Shown here piece after piece: positions 34,536-42,569 of a DNA stretch of 64,000 nucleotides (position 1 is its first letter; every line of letters begins with the position of its first letter). Source of the DNA: Nostoc sp. CHAB 5824. Its GTDB lineage: Bacteria > Cyanobacteriota > Cyanobacteriia > Cyanobacteriales > Nostocaceae. Position numbers and translations under genes: made by a program. Below the pieces are notes generated by a model. The model had not been told where the DNA came from and made no database searches. It saw only the letters and a list, made by a program, of their open reading frames with translations. The DNA lies in NCBI RefSeq assembly GCF_020829665.1, contig NZ_JAIVFT010000019.1:62001-126000 (forward strand), given 5' to 3'.

Positions 34536-35816
34536 TTACCACTCCACAGATGAAATCATCTTGCCGTTGTCAGCATAGATTGTTCGAGAACCAATAGCCG
34601 TTCTGGGAGCTACTGTAGAATTAAAGACTGCGCTTTTTTGCCCAACTGCTGATCTGCTGCCAATGATTGAGCGGAATACAACGCAGTTCGGTGCTAGCCC
34701 TACGGAATCATCTATCCTGGTTTCAGGGCCATTAGCAACACCATTGACAACCTGTCTACCGCCATGAACTAGAGCACGAGGCCCATAGCCAATATTATCA
34801 CCAAGAGTCAGGCTAGTTGTTTCTAAAGCGTGAAAGACAACATCGTTTGCCATACCAGCAATTTCCCCGACATTAAAAGGTTGACCCTCATCAGCACGCA
34901 GAGAAATTCTATTACCTATTTTGTTAGTGAGGGTTGGTAAAGAATCTTCTAGAACGACATTGCCGATAATACGGTTACGGAAGCTTGGATCGCGAGTTAC
35001 AATCCCACCTATCTGTGGCAGACCTCCGGGGTTAAAAGAGGTGACTGGAGCGTAATTTATGCCTTTTACATTTGATAAGTCTGCTCTGGCTAATTTTGTG
35101 TAACCTTTGGCAAATGCCTCATTGACTTCAATGATCGCTTCCATCAATGCAACGTCGGCTTCTGTCAGGTTTGCCACCTTCCCTAAAGTACCGCTAGTAG
35201 CTTCTAGGTTCGTTGTGACATTTTTACCTGGCAGGACAACTTTACCAGCAGGTAAGGTAACACCAGGGCCAACCCGCGAGAGAAAGTTGACTACCGTGTT
35301 TCTTTCTATAGTTGCACCATCTATTTCACAGTTGAAGCTGAGAAATATCTCTGGAATATCGTTGTTGAACTGAGCATTGGTAATCGGGTCGCTAAAAGGT
35401 CCGGTTGAGCCTTGAGTCCCGATTTTGGCTGCACCTTTGATAGTGGCCATGTGTGCCATAATTACTCGCGGCCCAATATCCACTCCCGTTCCCGAAGCTA
35501 TAATTCTCACTTGGTCTTGGACGTTAGAATCTTCCGCGATCCTAATGGGGGCAATAGTAGCGTTTAACTCGGCAAATGGCGCTACGTAGACTTTTTCACC
35601 CAAGCGAATATTTTTTGGATTGATGATTCTCGCAGTTGGATCAAGGAAACTAGCTGACTCTGACGGTGCTGTGCTTGGACATATAGGTAGGTTATGTAAA
35701 GTTGGATTACACCCCCCAAAAGAAGCAAGTGCAGGTTGCTTATGCACCTGTGTACCTATGACAAGCGTTAGGATAATTGCAGCTAAGGCGCTAAAAATTG
35801 CGCGAGGTTTGAACAT
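34536..35816 (-). CDS. Exported tandem left-handed beta-helix protein, gamma-carbonic-anhydrase-like
   Basis: The 426-residue preprotein has a signal peptide (MFKPRAIFSALAAIILTLVI, cleavage near ALA-S at about residue 32). It is followed by two hexapeptide-repeat beta-helix halves. Half 1 reads YVAPFAELNATIAPIRIAED, then SNVQDQVRI and VIMAHMATIKGAAKIG. Half 2 reads DVVFHALETTSLTLGDNIGY, then RALVHGGRQ. By eye these align with Cam-type gamma carbonic anhydrases. Half 1 keeps the central His (H122) but lacks the other two ligands; half 2 keeps the first (H329) and third (H351) but has Pro in place of the central one. Zinc binding and catalysis are therefore uncertain. GTGAGGAG precedes ATG 35816, a good ribosome-binding site. 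Confidence 0.78.
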   Translation of the reverse strand: MFKPRAIFSALAAIILTLVIGTQVHKQPALASFGGCNPTLHNLPICPSTAPSESASFLDPTARIINPKNIRLGEKVYVAPFAELNATIAPIRIAEDSNVQDQVRIIASGTGVDIGPRVIMAHMATIKGAAKIGTQGSTGPFSDPITNAQFNNDIPEIFLSFNCEIDGATIERNTVVNFLSRVGPGVTLPAGKVVLPGKNVTTNLEATSGTLGKVANLTEADVALMEAIIEVNEAFAKGYTKLARADLSNVKGINYAPVTSFNPGGLPQIGGIVTRDPSFRNRIIGNVVLEDSLPTLTNKIGNRISLRADEGQPFNVGEIAGMANDVVFHALETTSLTLGDNIGYGPRALVHGGRQVVNGVANGPETRIDDSVGLAPNCVVFRSIIGSRSAVGQKSAVFNSTVAPRTAIGSRTIYADNGKMISSVEW

Positions 35817-36016
35817 GAAAAACTCCTCACGGTGTTTGAAATATTTGGTTACGGCAGAATCAGAGTTAACGAGTTGGAGATATAGTCAGGTAGGGAGCAG
35901 CGCAGGAATTACCAAAAAATCACAATTCCTTACTCTTGATTCTCAAGATAAATCTACTCAGAACTTTTTTTAGCCAGAGGTGTAAGCACTCCAAAAACCC
36001 GCCAAGTTGAAAAATT

Positions 36017-36193
36017 TTAGTGGGCTATAAAAGTCGAAGCTGTAACTGTCGTTGTTGCCGAAGCAACCGCCTCATTGTAGACTCTCTTCCAAGCTTCTGG
36101 CCCAGCAGTAGATTGTCCATAGACTTGTGTGCTAAATGCTAACGTTAAGCCAAGCGCAAGTAGACCGGATAATATTGTGCGACGTTTAAACAT
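36017..36193 (-). CDS. 58-residue secreted peptide sharing its signal sequence with the gamma-CA-like gene
   Basis: On the minus strand ATG 36193 is preceded by GGAGG with five-base spacing (ATGGAGGAACAATG), an excellent ribosome-binding site. The product starts MFKRRTILSGLLALGLTLAF and has a likely cleavage site after VYG. It ends with a 31-residue mature part rich in Ala, Thr and Val (QSTAGPEAWKRVYNEAVASA, then TTTVTASTFIAH). The signal peptide strongly resembles that of the downstream 426-residue protein (MFKPRAIFSALAAII), suggesting duplication. The function is unknown. The 200-bp gap to that gene would allow one or two transcripts. Confidence 0.7.
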   Translation of the reverse strand: MFKRRTILSGLLALGLTLAFSTQVYGQSTAGPEAWKRVYNEAVASATTTVTASTFIAH

Positions 36194-36584
36194 TGTTCCT
36201 CCATACCTAATAGTTCACCAAGTTAGTTTGGCAAGGTAAACCGAAAAGATAAAGGAATAAACCTTTAACTTTTCTTTTTGCCTATAACCGTCAGTTTTGG
36301 CTTGATGAAATATTATTGCTATCAACTAGCATCCTACTATACTATTACTTGCTGTTTAATGCTAGAGCTTTTGATATTGATAAAAGCTATGTTGAGCATA
36401 AGACTGTTACCCAAGATTAACCAGAAGGAGTCAGAAGACAGATTCAGAATACCCCATACGGAGAGACAGCAAAAAAAGATACCAGCCATGTTTTAGGATT
36501 ATTGGTTAGACCTCTTGCATAAATCAAAAATAAAGAACCCCACCCCGCATTTGAGTAAAGCAAACGCTCCCCTCCCGAAGAGCC

Positions 36585-37022
36585 TACGGTGTACACACAA
36601 GTATGACCAGCACTATGTTTCAATTCTAGTAGTTTCGTAGGGTGCGTTATGGACACGCCAAAATAACAAATGCGTACGCCGAAATAACAAATGCGTACAC
36701 CGAAATAACAAATGCGTACGCCGAAATAGCAAATGAGTACGCCGAAATAACAAATGCGTACGCCGAAATAGTAAATGAGTACGCCGAAATAACAAATGAG
36801 TATGCCGAAATAACAAATGAGTATGCCGAAATAGCAAATGAGTACGCCGAAATAACAAATGAGTATGCCGAAATAGCAAATGAGTACGCCGAAATAACAA
36901 ATGCGTACGCCGAAATAACAAATGAGTACGCCATGATTGCAAGAATTTAGCTTTGTCACGCCAGCGTAACGAACTGCAAATCTTTGGTAGATGAAGTTTT
37001 TCCGACTTGTGTGTACACCATA
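36585..37022. mobile_element. Nested inverted-repeat element with TAyGGTGTACACACAAGT ends
   Basis: The left end TACGGTGTACACACAAGT (36585-36602) and right end ACTTGTGTGTACACCATA (37005-37022) are an 18-bp inverted repeat with one mismatch. The TA at each outer edge may be a target-site duplication of an IS630/Tc1-type insertion. The centre holds a 21-bp tandem array. No transposase is encoded. Confidence 0.7.
36654..36926. repeat. Minisatellite: about 13 copies of a 21-bp unit
   Basis: Twelve full 21-bp units of the form TACGCCGAAATAACAAATGM plus one base lie at 36675-36926, preceded by one shortened unit from 36654. Units vary at a few positions (AAC/AGC/AGT; GCG/GAG; TAC/TAT). All six frames are open because the unit has no stop in most frames, giving heptapeptide repeats such as YAEITNE. 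I regard those frames as by-products of the repeat, not genes. The rest of 36194-37366 contains no supported gene. Confidence 0.95.
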
Positions 37023-37366
37023 GCCCAAAGAGCGGCGAGGGGTTGGGGGTGGGGTGTTAAGGACTTTTGCAAAAGGTCTGTTGCGTGTCGTGTATCTGGA
37101 TGTTGACGGCTGGTATCTTTTTCACGGCAAGTGCCTACCTGTTCGCGCAGCTTTCCCGCAGGGTGGCCAGGAATTTAACGAAAAGGCAGGGAAAAGAGGG
37201 CAGGGAGCAGAGGAAAATGACCCCATTAAGAACTGCTGTGAAATGAAGGGGGCAACATAGGTCTGAGTCCCCCATTTCTTATAAGTGGTTCTTGTACCCT
37301 GCGGGGTCAAATCCCAATTCTATTCTCCCCCCTCCCCCCTGCTCCCTTGCCTCTACTTCAATTACC

Positions 37367-38290
37367 TCATCTAAATTTAATTTCATAAAGTCCTAGCAAA
37401 CCTGCTGCTACTAGCAAAGGTAAGAAATAGTAGACTCCTCGATAAGCTAACATTGACGCCAAAATTGCCGCAGCCGAAACTTTTGATGAGAGAATCAGCA
37501 AAATTATAGTTTCAAATACTCCCAAACCGCCTGGGACATTACTAACAACACCTGCAAACATTGCTAGTAAGTAGATTCCCAAGAAGTCTAGATAGGACAA
37601 AGACATATTGGCAGGAAGCACAGCATAAAAAACTGCTGCTGCCAAAATCCAGTCAAAACTAGAAATTGCTATTTGAGCCAGGGATATTTTAAAAGAAGGA
37701 AATCGAAATTCTCGCCCACGAATTATTAACGGTTGTTTAATAAAAATACTTCCGATTAAATAGGTAGCGACTAATAGCAGAAAAATCACGCCGATGGGAC
37801 GCACAGTGGCAAAAGGTAAATGTATTTGAGTGGGAATTTTGAGGGGGTTAATGAGAAACAAGAAACCTGCAACGACAAACATCCCCAACCAAAAAGTAAA
37901 ATTTGTGAAAGCAATTACTTGAGCGATCGCAACTGCTGACACTCCCCAATTAGCGTAAAATCGATAACGAATAGCACTGCCAGTTAGCAAGGCAAACCCT
38001 ATGGTATTACTCAATGCAGAGCTAATAAAGTTGCTTAGAGCAATCTTGTTCCAAGCCAGGGAACGATTAATATAGCTAAAACCTAAGATATCGTACCCAA
38101 TCATCACGAGATAACCCAACGCTGTCAGCCAAATTGCCCAGTTTAAGCGACTTTTGGGAATGGTAGTTAGGGAGTTAAGGATATCACGATAATTATACTC
38201 ACGCAATTCGTTAGCGATCGCCCACAAGGAAAGCACCAGCAGGGACAAGCCGAACAATGTGCTGAAATTGAGTCGCAGCTTTTTAAGCAT
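37367..38290 (-). CDS. UPF0104 / lysylphosphatidylglycerol synthase transmembrane-region protein (MprF flippase-like half)
   Basis: This 307-residue integral membrane protein has about eight helices. The family signature GYLVMIGYDILGFSYINRSL appears near residue 60. NFISSALSNTIGFALLTGSAIRYRFYANWG near 86-115 and AGVVSNVPGGLGVFETIILL near 250 are the other hallmarks of the N-terminal flippase domain of MprF. The aminoacyl-transferase domain is absent here, but a matching one is encoded by the gene at 40518. Together with the two esterases in between, this looks like a dispersed MprF system. The start is ATG 38290 (MLKKLRLNFSTLFG). A flippase role is inferred. Confidence 0.87.
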   Translation of the reverse strand: MLKKLRLNFSTLFGLSLLVLSLWAIANELREYNYRDILNSLTTIPKSRLNWAIWLTALGYLVMIGYDILGFSYINRSLAWNKIALSNFISSALSNTIGFALLTGSAIRYRFYANWGVSAVAIAQVIAFTNFTFWLGMFVVAGFLFLINPLKIPTQIHLPFATVRPIGVIFLLLVATYLIGSIFIKQPLIIRGREFRFPSFKISLAQIAISSFDWILAAAVFYAVLPANMSLSYLDFLGIYLLAMFAGVVSNVPGGLGVFETIILLILSSKVSAAAILASMLAYRGVYYFLPLLVAAGLLGLYEIKFR

Positions 38291-38467
38291 TTTAAAAGTC
38301 CTAAATGCTAAGTGAAAAAACTTATCCTAACTCTTGACTTTTAACTTACTAACAGTCGCAAATTTTCCATCAGTTTGACACAGCATTGACATATCATTTG
38401 CATAAGCTTTTGAAGGCGAACACGAGCTACCAAATTTGTTTTTCTAGTGACAACTGATAAATTATAA

Positions 38468-39442
38468 ATGAACTACAAACAATCGAAAATTGTCTTGCTA
38501 TTTTCAGTATTAATCCTAGTTGGCTGTGGTTTATCCCCAAGTGTCGTAGCAAAACCACCGCAACAACAGGATTTACAAACAACGCCTTCCGTTCTTCCAA
38601 CCCAGTCCAATACTGGCAACTCAGCTACTCTCCTAACCTACAAAATTGAAATCTACGATAGTCAGGTAATGGGCGCAAGTCGCACCTACGGCGTTTCTTT
38701 ACCCCCTGGTTATGAGCAAAACCCAAAACAAAGTTATCCTGTAATATTTCTTCTCCACGGTGGACATGGTAACCCCACTGATTGGTTTATTCAGAATAAG
38801 GGACAAGCTCTCAAAACTGTGGAACAACTTTATAGTAAAGGTAAGTTGCCACCCAGCATCATTATCACACCAGATGGCAACGATAAACGTGGTTCTAGCC
38901 CCTACCGAGATCCCGAATATATTGATGGCCCTAACGGTAAAGTCTCCACAGCCGTGGGGGATGAGTTAGTAAAAGTTGTGCAAAGCCGTTATCGTACACT
39001 AACTAATCCAGATTTTTGGGCGATAGGTGGTTTATCTTCTGGTGGTTGGGGAGCAATCAATGTAGGATTACACAACCTAAATCATTTCTCGATTTTATTT
39101 AGTCATAGCGGTTATTTTCATGATAAAAGCGGCCCGATAAATAGCCCAATAACTTATATCAAAAGCATTCCCACACCAGCTAAAAAAAGGTTGCGAATTT
39201 ATCTAGATTCTGGTAAATCAGATATTGAAGAAATAGATGAAGCCAAAAAGTTTGCTAAAGTACTAAACAAATTAACAATTTATAATCTATTTCGTCAGTT
39301 CCCTGGTAGTCACACTTGGCAATACTGGCGGGAACATTTATCTGATTCTTTGACATTTGTAGGCGAACAATTCCGATTTGCCCTAGCACATAAAACTAAT
39401 ATTTCAGGTGTTAATCAGAATAAAAATACTCACTACAATTAG
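38468..39442 (+). CDS. Lipoprotein esterase of the PF00756 (esterase D/enterochelin esterase-like) family
   Basis: The 324-residue alpha/beta hydrolase begins MNYKQSKIVLLFSVLILVGC, and the lipobox LVGC predicts lipid attachment at Cys20 and an envelope location. The nucleophile elbow is GGLSSGGWGAINVGL with S190, the oxyanion region is YPVIFLLHGGHGN, and the catalytic His probably lies in FPGSHTWQYWREHL. A tandem homolog follows at 39581. The position between MprF-like genes suggests an aminoacyl-phosphatidylglycerol hydrolase, by analogy with lipid deacylases next to MprF in other bacteria; that is an inference, and trehalose/mycolyl-like or general carboxylesterase activity is equally possible. 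Confidence 0.85.
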   Translation: MNYKQSKIVLLFSVLILVGCGLSPSVVAKPPQQQDLQTTPSVLPTQSNTGNSATLLTYKIEIYDSQVMGASRTYGVSLPPGYEQNPKQSYPVIFLLHGGHGNPTDWFIQNKGQALKTVEQLYSKGKLPPSIIITPDGNDKRGSSPYRDPEYIDGPNGKVSTAVGDELVKVVQSRYRTLTNPDFWAIGGLSSGGWGAINVGLHNLNHFSILFSHSGYFHDKSGPINSPITYIKSIPTPAKKRLRIYLDSGKSDIEEIDEAKKFAKVLNKLTIYNLFRQFPGSHTWQYWREHLSDSLTFVGEQFRFALAHKTNISGVNQNKNTHYN

Positions 39443-39580
39443 TAATTTCTAATAAAAATAATACTATTTTGCAAAATCTTTGATATTTCAACGTCAATGT
39501 GGAAAAATCTGCTGCTATTTTTCAGCAGATTAACTATAGTAAATTCTAATGGAGGTGCTTTTTTTTAACGTTGAAAGAAT

Positions 39581-40483
39581 ATGAAGATTTCTAAACTTTT
39601 AATTAGTTGGGTAGGAGCGATCGCACTCCTCACTACCGCTGGTTATTATTATGTATTCATCTTAGGTGCGCCACAACTAGACCCACCCCAAGAAGAGGCA
39701 AATACTGGGCTAAAGTTTCAATTAGCAACTTTCAACTCCCAAGCAATGGGTGCAGTTCGCAACTACGGCGTGATTTTGCCCCCTGATTATAGCAACAATC
39801 AGCAAAAGCGCTACCCTGTGATATTCTTGCTACACGGCGGACATGATGACGCCCGTGCTTATGCTGATAAATATGCAGTCTTAGACGTACTGCATGAACT
39901 TTATCAAAGTGGAAAATTACCGCCATCGATTGTAATTACACCTGATGGTAATGATAATCGCGGTTCCAGTCCCTTGTATGATCCTGATTATTTTGATGGG
40001 CCGAATGGCAAAGTAGGGACTTTGATTGGTTTAGAATTAGTTCAAGTTGTCAAGTCGCGCTACCGCACTTTAGAAGAACCCCAATTTTGGGTGCTGGGAG
40101 GTCTTTCTTCTGGGGGGTGGGGGGCTTTTAATATCGGGTTGCGCTATCTCAACAACTTCCACATTCTGTTTAGCCATAGCGGTTACTTTACCGATAATAG
40201 CGGTTCACAAAATAGTCCCCAACAAATCGTGCAACAGCTACCACCTCACGATAGGAAGCAGTTGCGTATTTACCTGGATGCGGGTCTGAACGATACTAAT
40301 TTGCTAGCTTCTACCAAAGCCTTCAACGAAACCTTAAATAAATTAGGTATTACTCACGTATTTTATGCGTTTCCAGGAGGTCATGGTTTGTCTGGTGCAG
40401 ATGTAGGCTGGAACTACTTCCACAAGCATCTTAAAGATTCGCTTTCCTATGTAGGGGAACAATTTAAAAAAGTTAGGACTTAA
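39581..40483 (+). CDS. Second membrane-anchored PF00756-family esterase
   Basis: This 300-residue tandem homolog of the preceding gene has the signal anchor MKISKLLISWVGAIALLTTA and no lipobox Cys, so it is anchored by a helix or secreted. It has the YPVIFLLHGGHDDARAYADK oxyanion region, S176 in GGLSSGGWGAFNIGL, and a C-terminal His in FPGGHGLSGADVGW. The central PDGNDNRGSSPLYDPDYFDG is nearly the same as in the first esterase. GGAGGT lies about 30 bases upstream, and no strong site sits directly before ATG 39581. It is followed by the MprF-like synthase 34 bp later, consistent with an operon. Confidence 0.85.
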   Translation: MKISKLLISWVGAIALLTTAGYYYVFILGAPQLDPPQEEANTGLKFQLATFNSQAMGAVRNYGVILPPDYSNNQQKRYPVIFLLHGGHDDARAYADKYAVLDVLHELYQSGKLPPSIVITPDGNDNRGSSPLYDPDYFDGPNGKVGTLIGLELVQVVKSRYRTLEEPQFWVLGGLSSGGWGAFNIGLRYLNNFHILFSHSGYFTDNSGSQNSPQQIVQQLPPHDRKQLRIYLDAGLNDTNLLASTKAFNETLNKLGITHVFYAFPGGHGLSGADVGWNYFHKHLKDSLSYVGEQFKKVRT

Positions 40484-40517
40484 GAGTTTTAACGCCAAAA
40501 TAAATGACTAATGAATA

Positions 40518-42188
40518 ATGAATAATAATTTAAAAACTCAGATTGGGCTTTGGAGTGCAGCTTTCTTTACAGGTTTAGTCGGAGTAGTAAATTTGTTGTC
40601 GGCAGTGACACCTAATCTTTATGGGCGGACTCACTGGTTGAAAGAATTTTTACCGTTTGAAATTCGTGCTACTGGTCATATATTTGCAGCGCTGACGGGG
40701 TTTGTTTTACTTACACTTGCGACTAACTTATTACGTCGAAAAAGAATAGCCTGGTTACTTACTATTGGTTTACTAGTAATTTCCATTTTCAGCCACTTGC
40801 TGAAGGGACTGGACTATGAAGAAAGTCTACTGTCTGGAGTTTTACTGGTGCAATTAATCTTGATGCGCCATTTTTTCACGGCGCAATCAGACCGTCCTTC
40901 GAGCGCACGGGGAGTTCGAGTGCTAATAGGCGCTTTATTATTTACTCTGGCATACGGAACTATTGGATTTTACTTGTTAGACGGCAAATTTTCTGAAAAC
41001 TTTAATTGGCGTGAAGCTGTACTTCAGACTTTAGCCATGTTCTTCACTGAGGATAATTTGGGATTGCAACCAAAGAGCCGATTTGGAGAATTTTTTGCTA
41101 ATTCTATTTATATTATTGCAGGGGTTACTATTACATACGCAATGGTTATGCTATTGCAACCTGTGTTTTGGCGGAATCTAGCAACCGCAAATGAGCGACA
41201 AAGAGCTAAAGAAATTGTCGAGCAATATGGATGTTCTTCTTTAGCAGCGTTCACACTTTTAAATGATAAAAGTTATTATTTCAGTCCTTCGGGTAATAGT
41301 GTAATTGCTTATGTTCCCAAGGGACGGGGCGCGATCGCATTAGGAGATCCCATAGGCCCCATTGAAGACCGCAAAGAGACAATTATTGCTTTCTGGCAGT
41401 TTTGCCAACGTAATGACTGGTATCCTGGCTTTTACCAAACTTTGCCCAATGATGTTGAGCTTTACAAGTCGTTGGGATTTAAGGTACTCAAGATTGGAGA
41501 AGAAGCGATCGTTGAACTGAAAAGTTTTACGTTACAAGGTAAAGCTGGCAAAAACTTTAGACCATCAATCAATCGTTTAACTAAGCTAGGATACCAAATC
41601 GACTTTTACCAACCACCCATCGCCGATGCTTTATTGCATCTACTCAAACCTGTGAGTGATGAATGGCTGAAGATGGTACAAGGTTCGGAAAAACACTTTT
41701 CTTTGGGTTGGTTTGACGAAGCTTATCTGCGAGAGTGTGAGATTGCTGTGGTGCATAGTCCCGAAGGTCAGATCAGTGCCTTTGCCAACATTGTCCGGGA
41801 GTACCAACTCAACGAAGTGACTATTGACATGATGCGGCACCGCCCGTCCATTGAAAATGGCACAATGGACTTTCTATTTATTTCCATGCTCCAACATTTT
41901 AAAGAGTATGGTTACGACAGCTTTAATTTTGGTCTTTCTGCGCTTGCAGGAGTTGGAGACAACCCAGAATCGCGCCGCTTAGAGAAAGTATTGCACTATC
42001 TTTACGAGCATTTGAATCGCTTCTACAATTTCAAGGGACTGCACGCCTACAAAGACAAGTTCCGTCCCCGTTGGGAACCGCGTTATTTGGTTTACCCCAG
42101 TTTAGCTGCCTTACCCGATGTAGTTGTAGCATTGATTCGCGCAGATTCAGGCGATCGCCTCTTTGATTATTTCAAACCCGGAGCTTAA
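40518..42188 (+). CDS. mprF: DUF2156 / phosphatidylglycerol lysyltransferase C-terminal-domain membrane protein (MprF synthase half)
   Basis: The 556-residue protein has about six N-terminal helices (residues 10-215) and a cytoplasmic domain of the DUF2156 type, which transfers an amino acid from aminoacyl-tRNA to phosphatidylglycerol. Typical segments are IAYVPKGRGAIALGDPIGPI near 268, KFRPRWEPRYLVYP at the C-terminus and LQHFKEYGYDSFNFGLSALA near 455. Full MprF proteins of about 840 residues also have an N-terminal flippase, here encoded separately at 37367. The amino acid transferred (Lys, Ala or other) cannot be told from sequence. The start is ATG 40518. Confidence 0.88.
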   Translation: MNNNLKTQIGLWSAAFFTGLVGVVNLLSAVTPNLYGRTHWLKEFLPFEIRATGHIFAALTGFVLLTLATNLLRRKRIAWLLTIGLLVISIFSHLLKGLDYEESLLSGVLLVQLILMRHFFTAQSDRPSSARGVRVLIGALLFTLAYGTIGFYLLDGKFSENFNWREAVLQTLAMFFTEDNLGLQPKSRFGEFFANSIYIIAGVTITYAMVMLLQPVFWRNLATANERQRAKEIVEQYGCSSLAAFTLLNDKSYYFSPSGNSVIAYVPKGRGAIALGDPIGPIEDRKETIIAFWQFCQRNDWYPGFYQTLPNDVELYKSLGFKVLKIGEEAIVELKSFTLQGKAGKNFRPSINRLTKLGYQIDFYQPPIADALLHLLKPVSDEWLKMVQGSEKHFSLGWFDEAYLRECEIAVVHSPEGQISAFANIVREYQLNEVTIDMMRHRPSIENGTMDFLFISMLQHFKEYGYDSFNFGLSALAGVGDNPESRRLEKVLHYLYEHLNRFYNFKGLHAYKDKFRPRWEPRYLVYPSLAALPDVVVALIRADSGDRLFDYFKPGA

Positions 42189-42569
42189 ATGTGGACTCAA
42201 AAAATTCAGAATGATTTAGATGGAATTGCTTTGCATGAGCAAGAAGGTTGACATCACAACAGTCACTATCACAGATATTTATATGATACAATTGTACTAT
42301 AAAAGTATATCCGGTGAGTATGCAACGCGAAGTTTACCAGGCAATATCCAAAGTTTGTAGTAAATGAACACGATATTAGCTAGTTCGTGAATGCAATCAT
42401 AAACACACCATATTTGTGTGGTATATGCCAACGTTAGCATTTTGGCATCAATTTATTGTATGTTTGCTCTTCAATTTTGCACGGTTATAACAGATTCTTT
42501 TGAAAAAGTAATAAGCTTCATTAAACGCGGGTTAACAAGATTTTTGACTTTTATATGGAAGGTATAAAT
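42189..42569. other. Intergenic region with only tiny frames
   Basis: Directly after the MprF-like stop comes ATG 42189, with a 20-codon frame (MWTQKIQNDLDGIALHEQEG). A 15-codon frame (MQREVYQAISKVCSK) begins near 42320. Both lack ribosome-binding sites and are not called as genes. AT-rich DNA around 42280-42310 could be promoter sequence for the following gene. Confidence 0.4.

Larger units (their letters stand above)
36507..37080. mobile_element. Outer MITE-like element interrupted by a second element
   Basis: The left end TAGACCTCTTGCATAAATC and the right end TTTTGCAAAAGGTCTG form imperfect inverted repeats of the same type as the elements at 10630 and 13764. Just inside, ACCCCACCCCGC on the left matches GGGGTGGGGT on the right in inverted sense. 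The element is far longer than its relatives because another inverted-repeat unit (36585-37022) sits in its centre. It encodes no recognised protein. Confidence 0.65.

Noticed and set aside
36278..36496. Plus-strand 72-codon frame next to the secreted peptide gene
   Set aside because: It has no ribosome-binding site or family features and lies in the promoter region of the minus-strand peptide gene.
36654..36926. Possible CRISPR array
   Set aside because: The units are contiguous 21-bp tandem repeats with no unique spacers and no cas genes nearby.
36642..36950. Long frames of heptapeptide repeats (YAEITNE on plus; YSFVISA, LLFRRTH and YFGVLIC on minus)
   Set aside because: All six frames are open because the 21-bp unit lacks stops. 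There is no ribosome-binding site, and the frames begin and end with the array inside a MITE-like element, so they are by-products.
37054..37310. Overlapping frames on both strands before the UPF0104 gene
   Set aside because: They start inside the MITE end, run through dispersed repeat DNA, and have no coding features.
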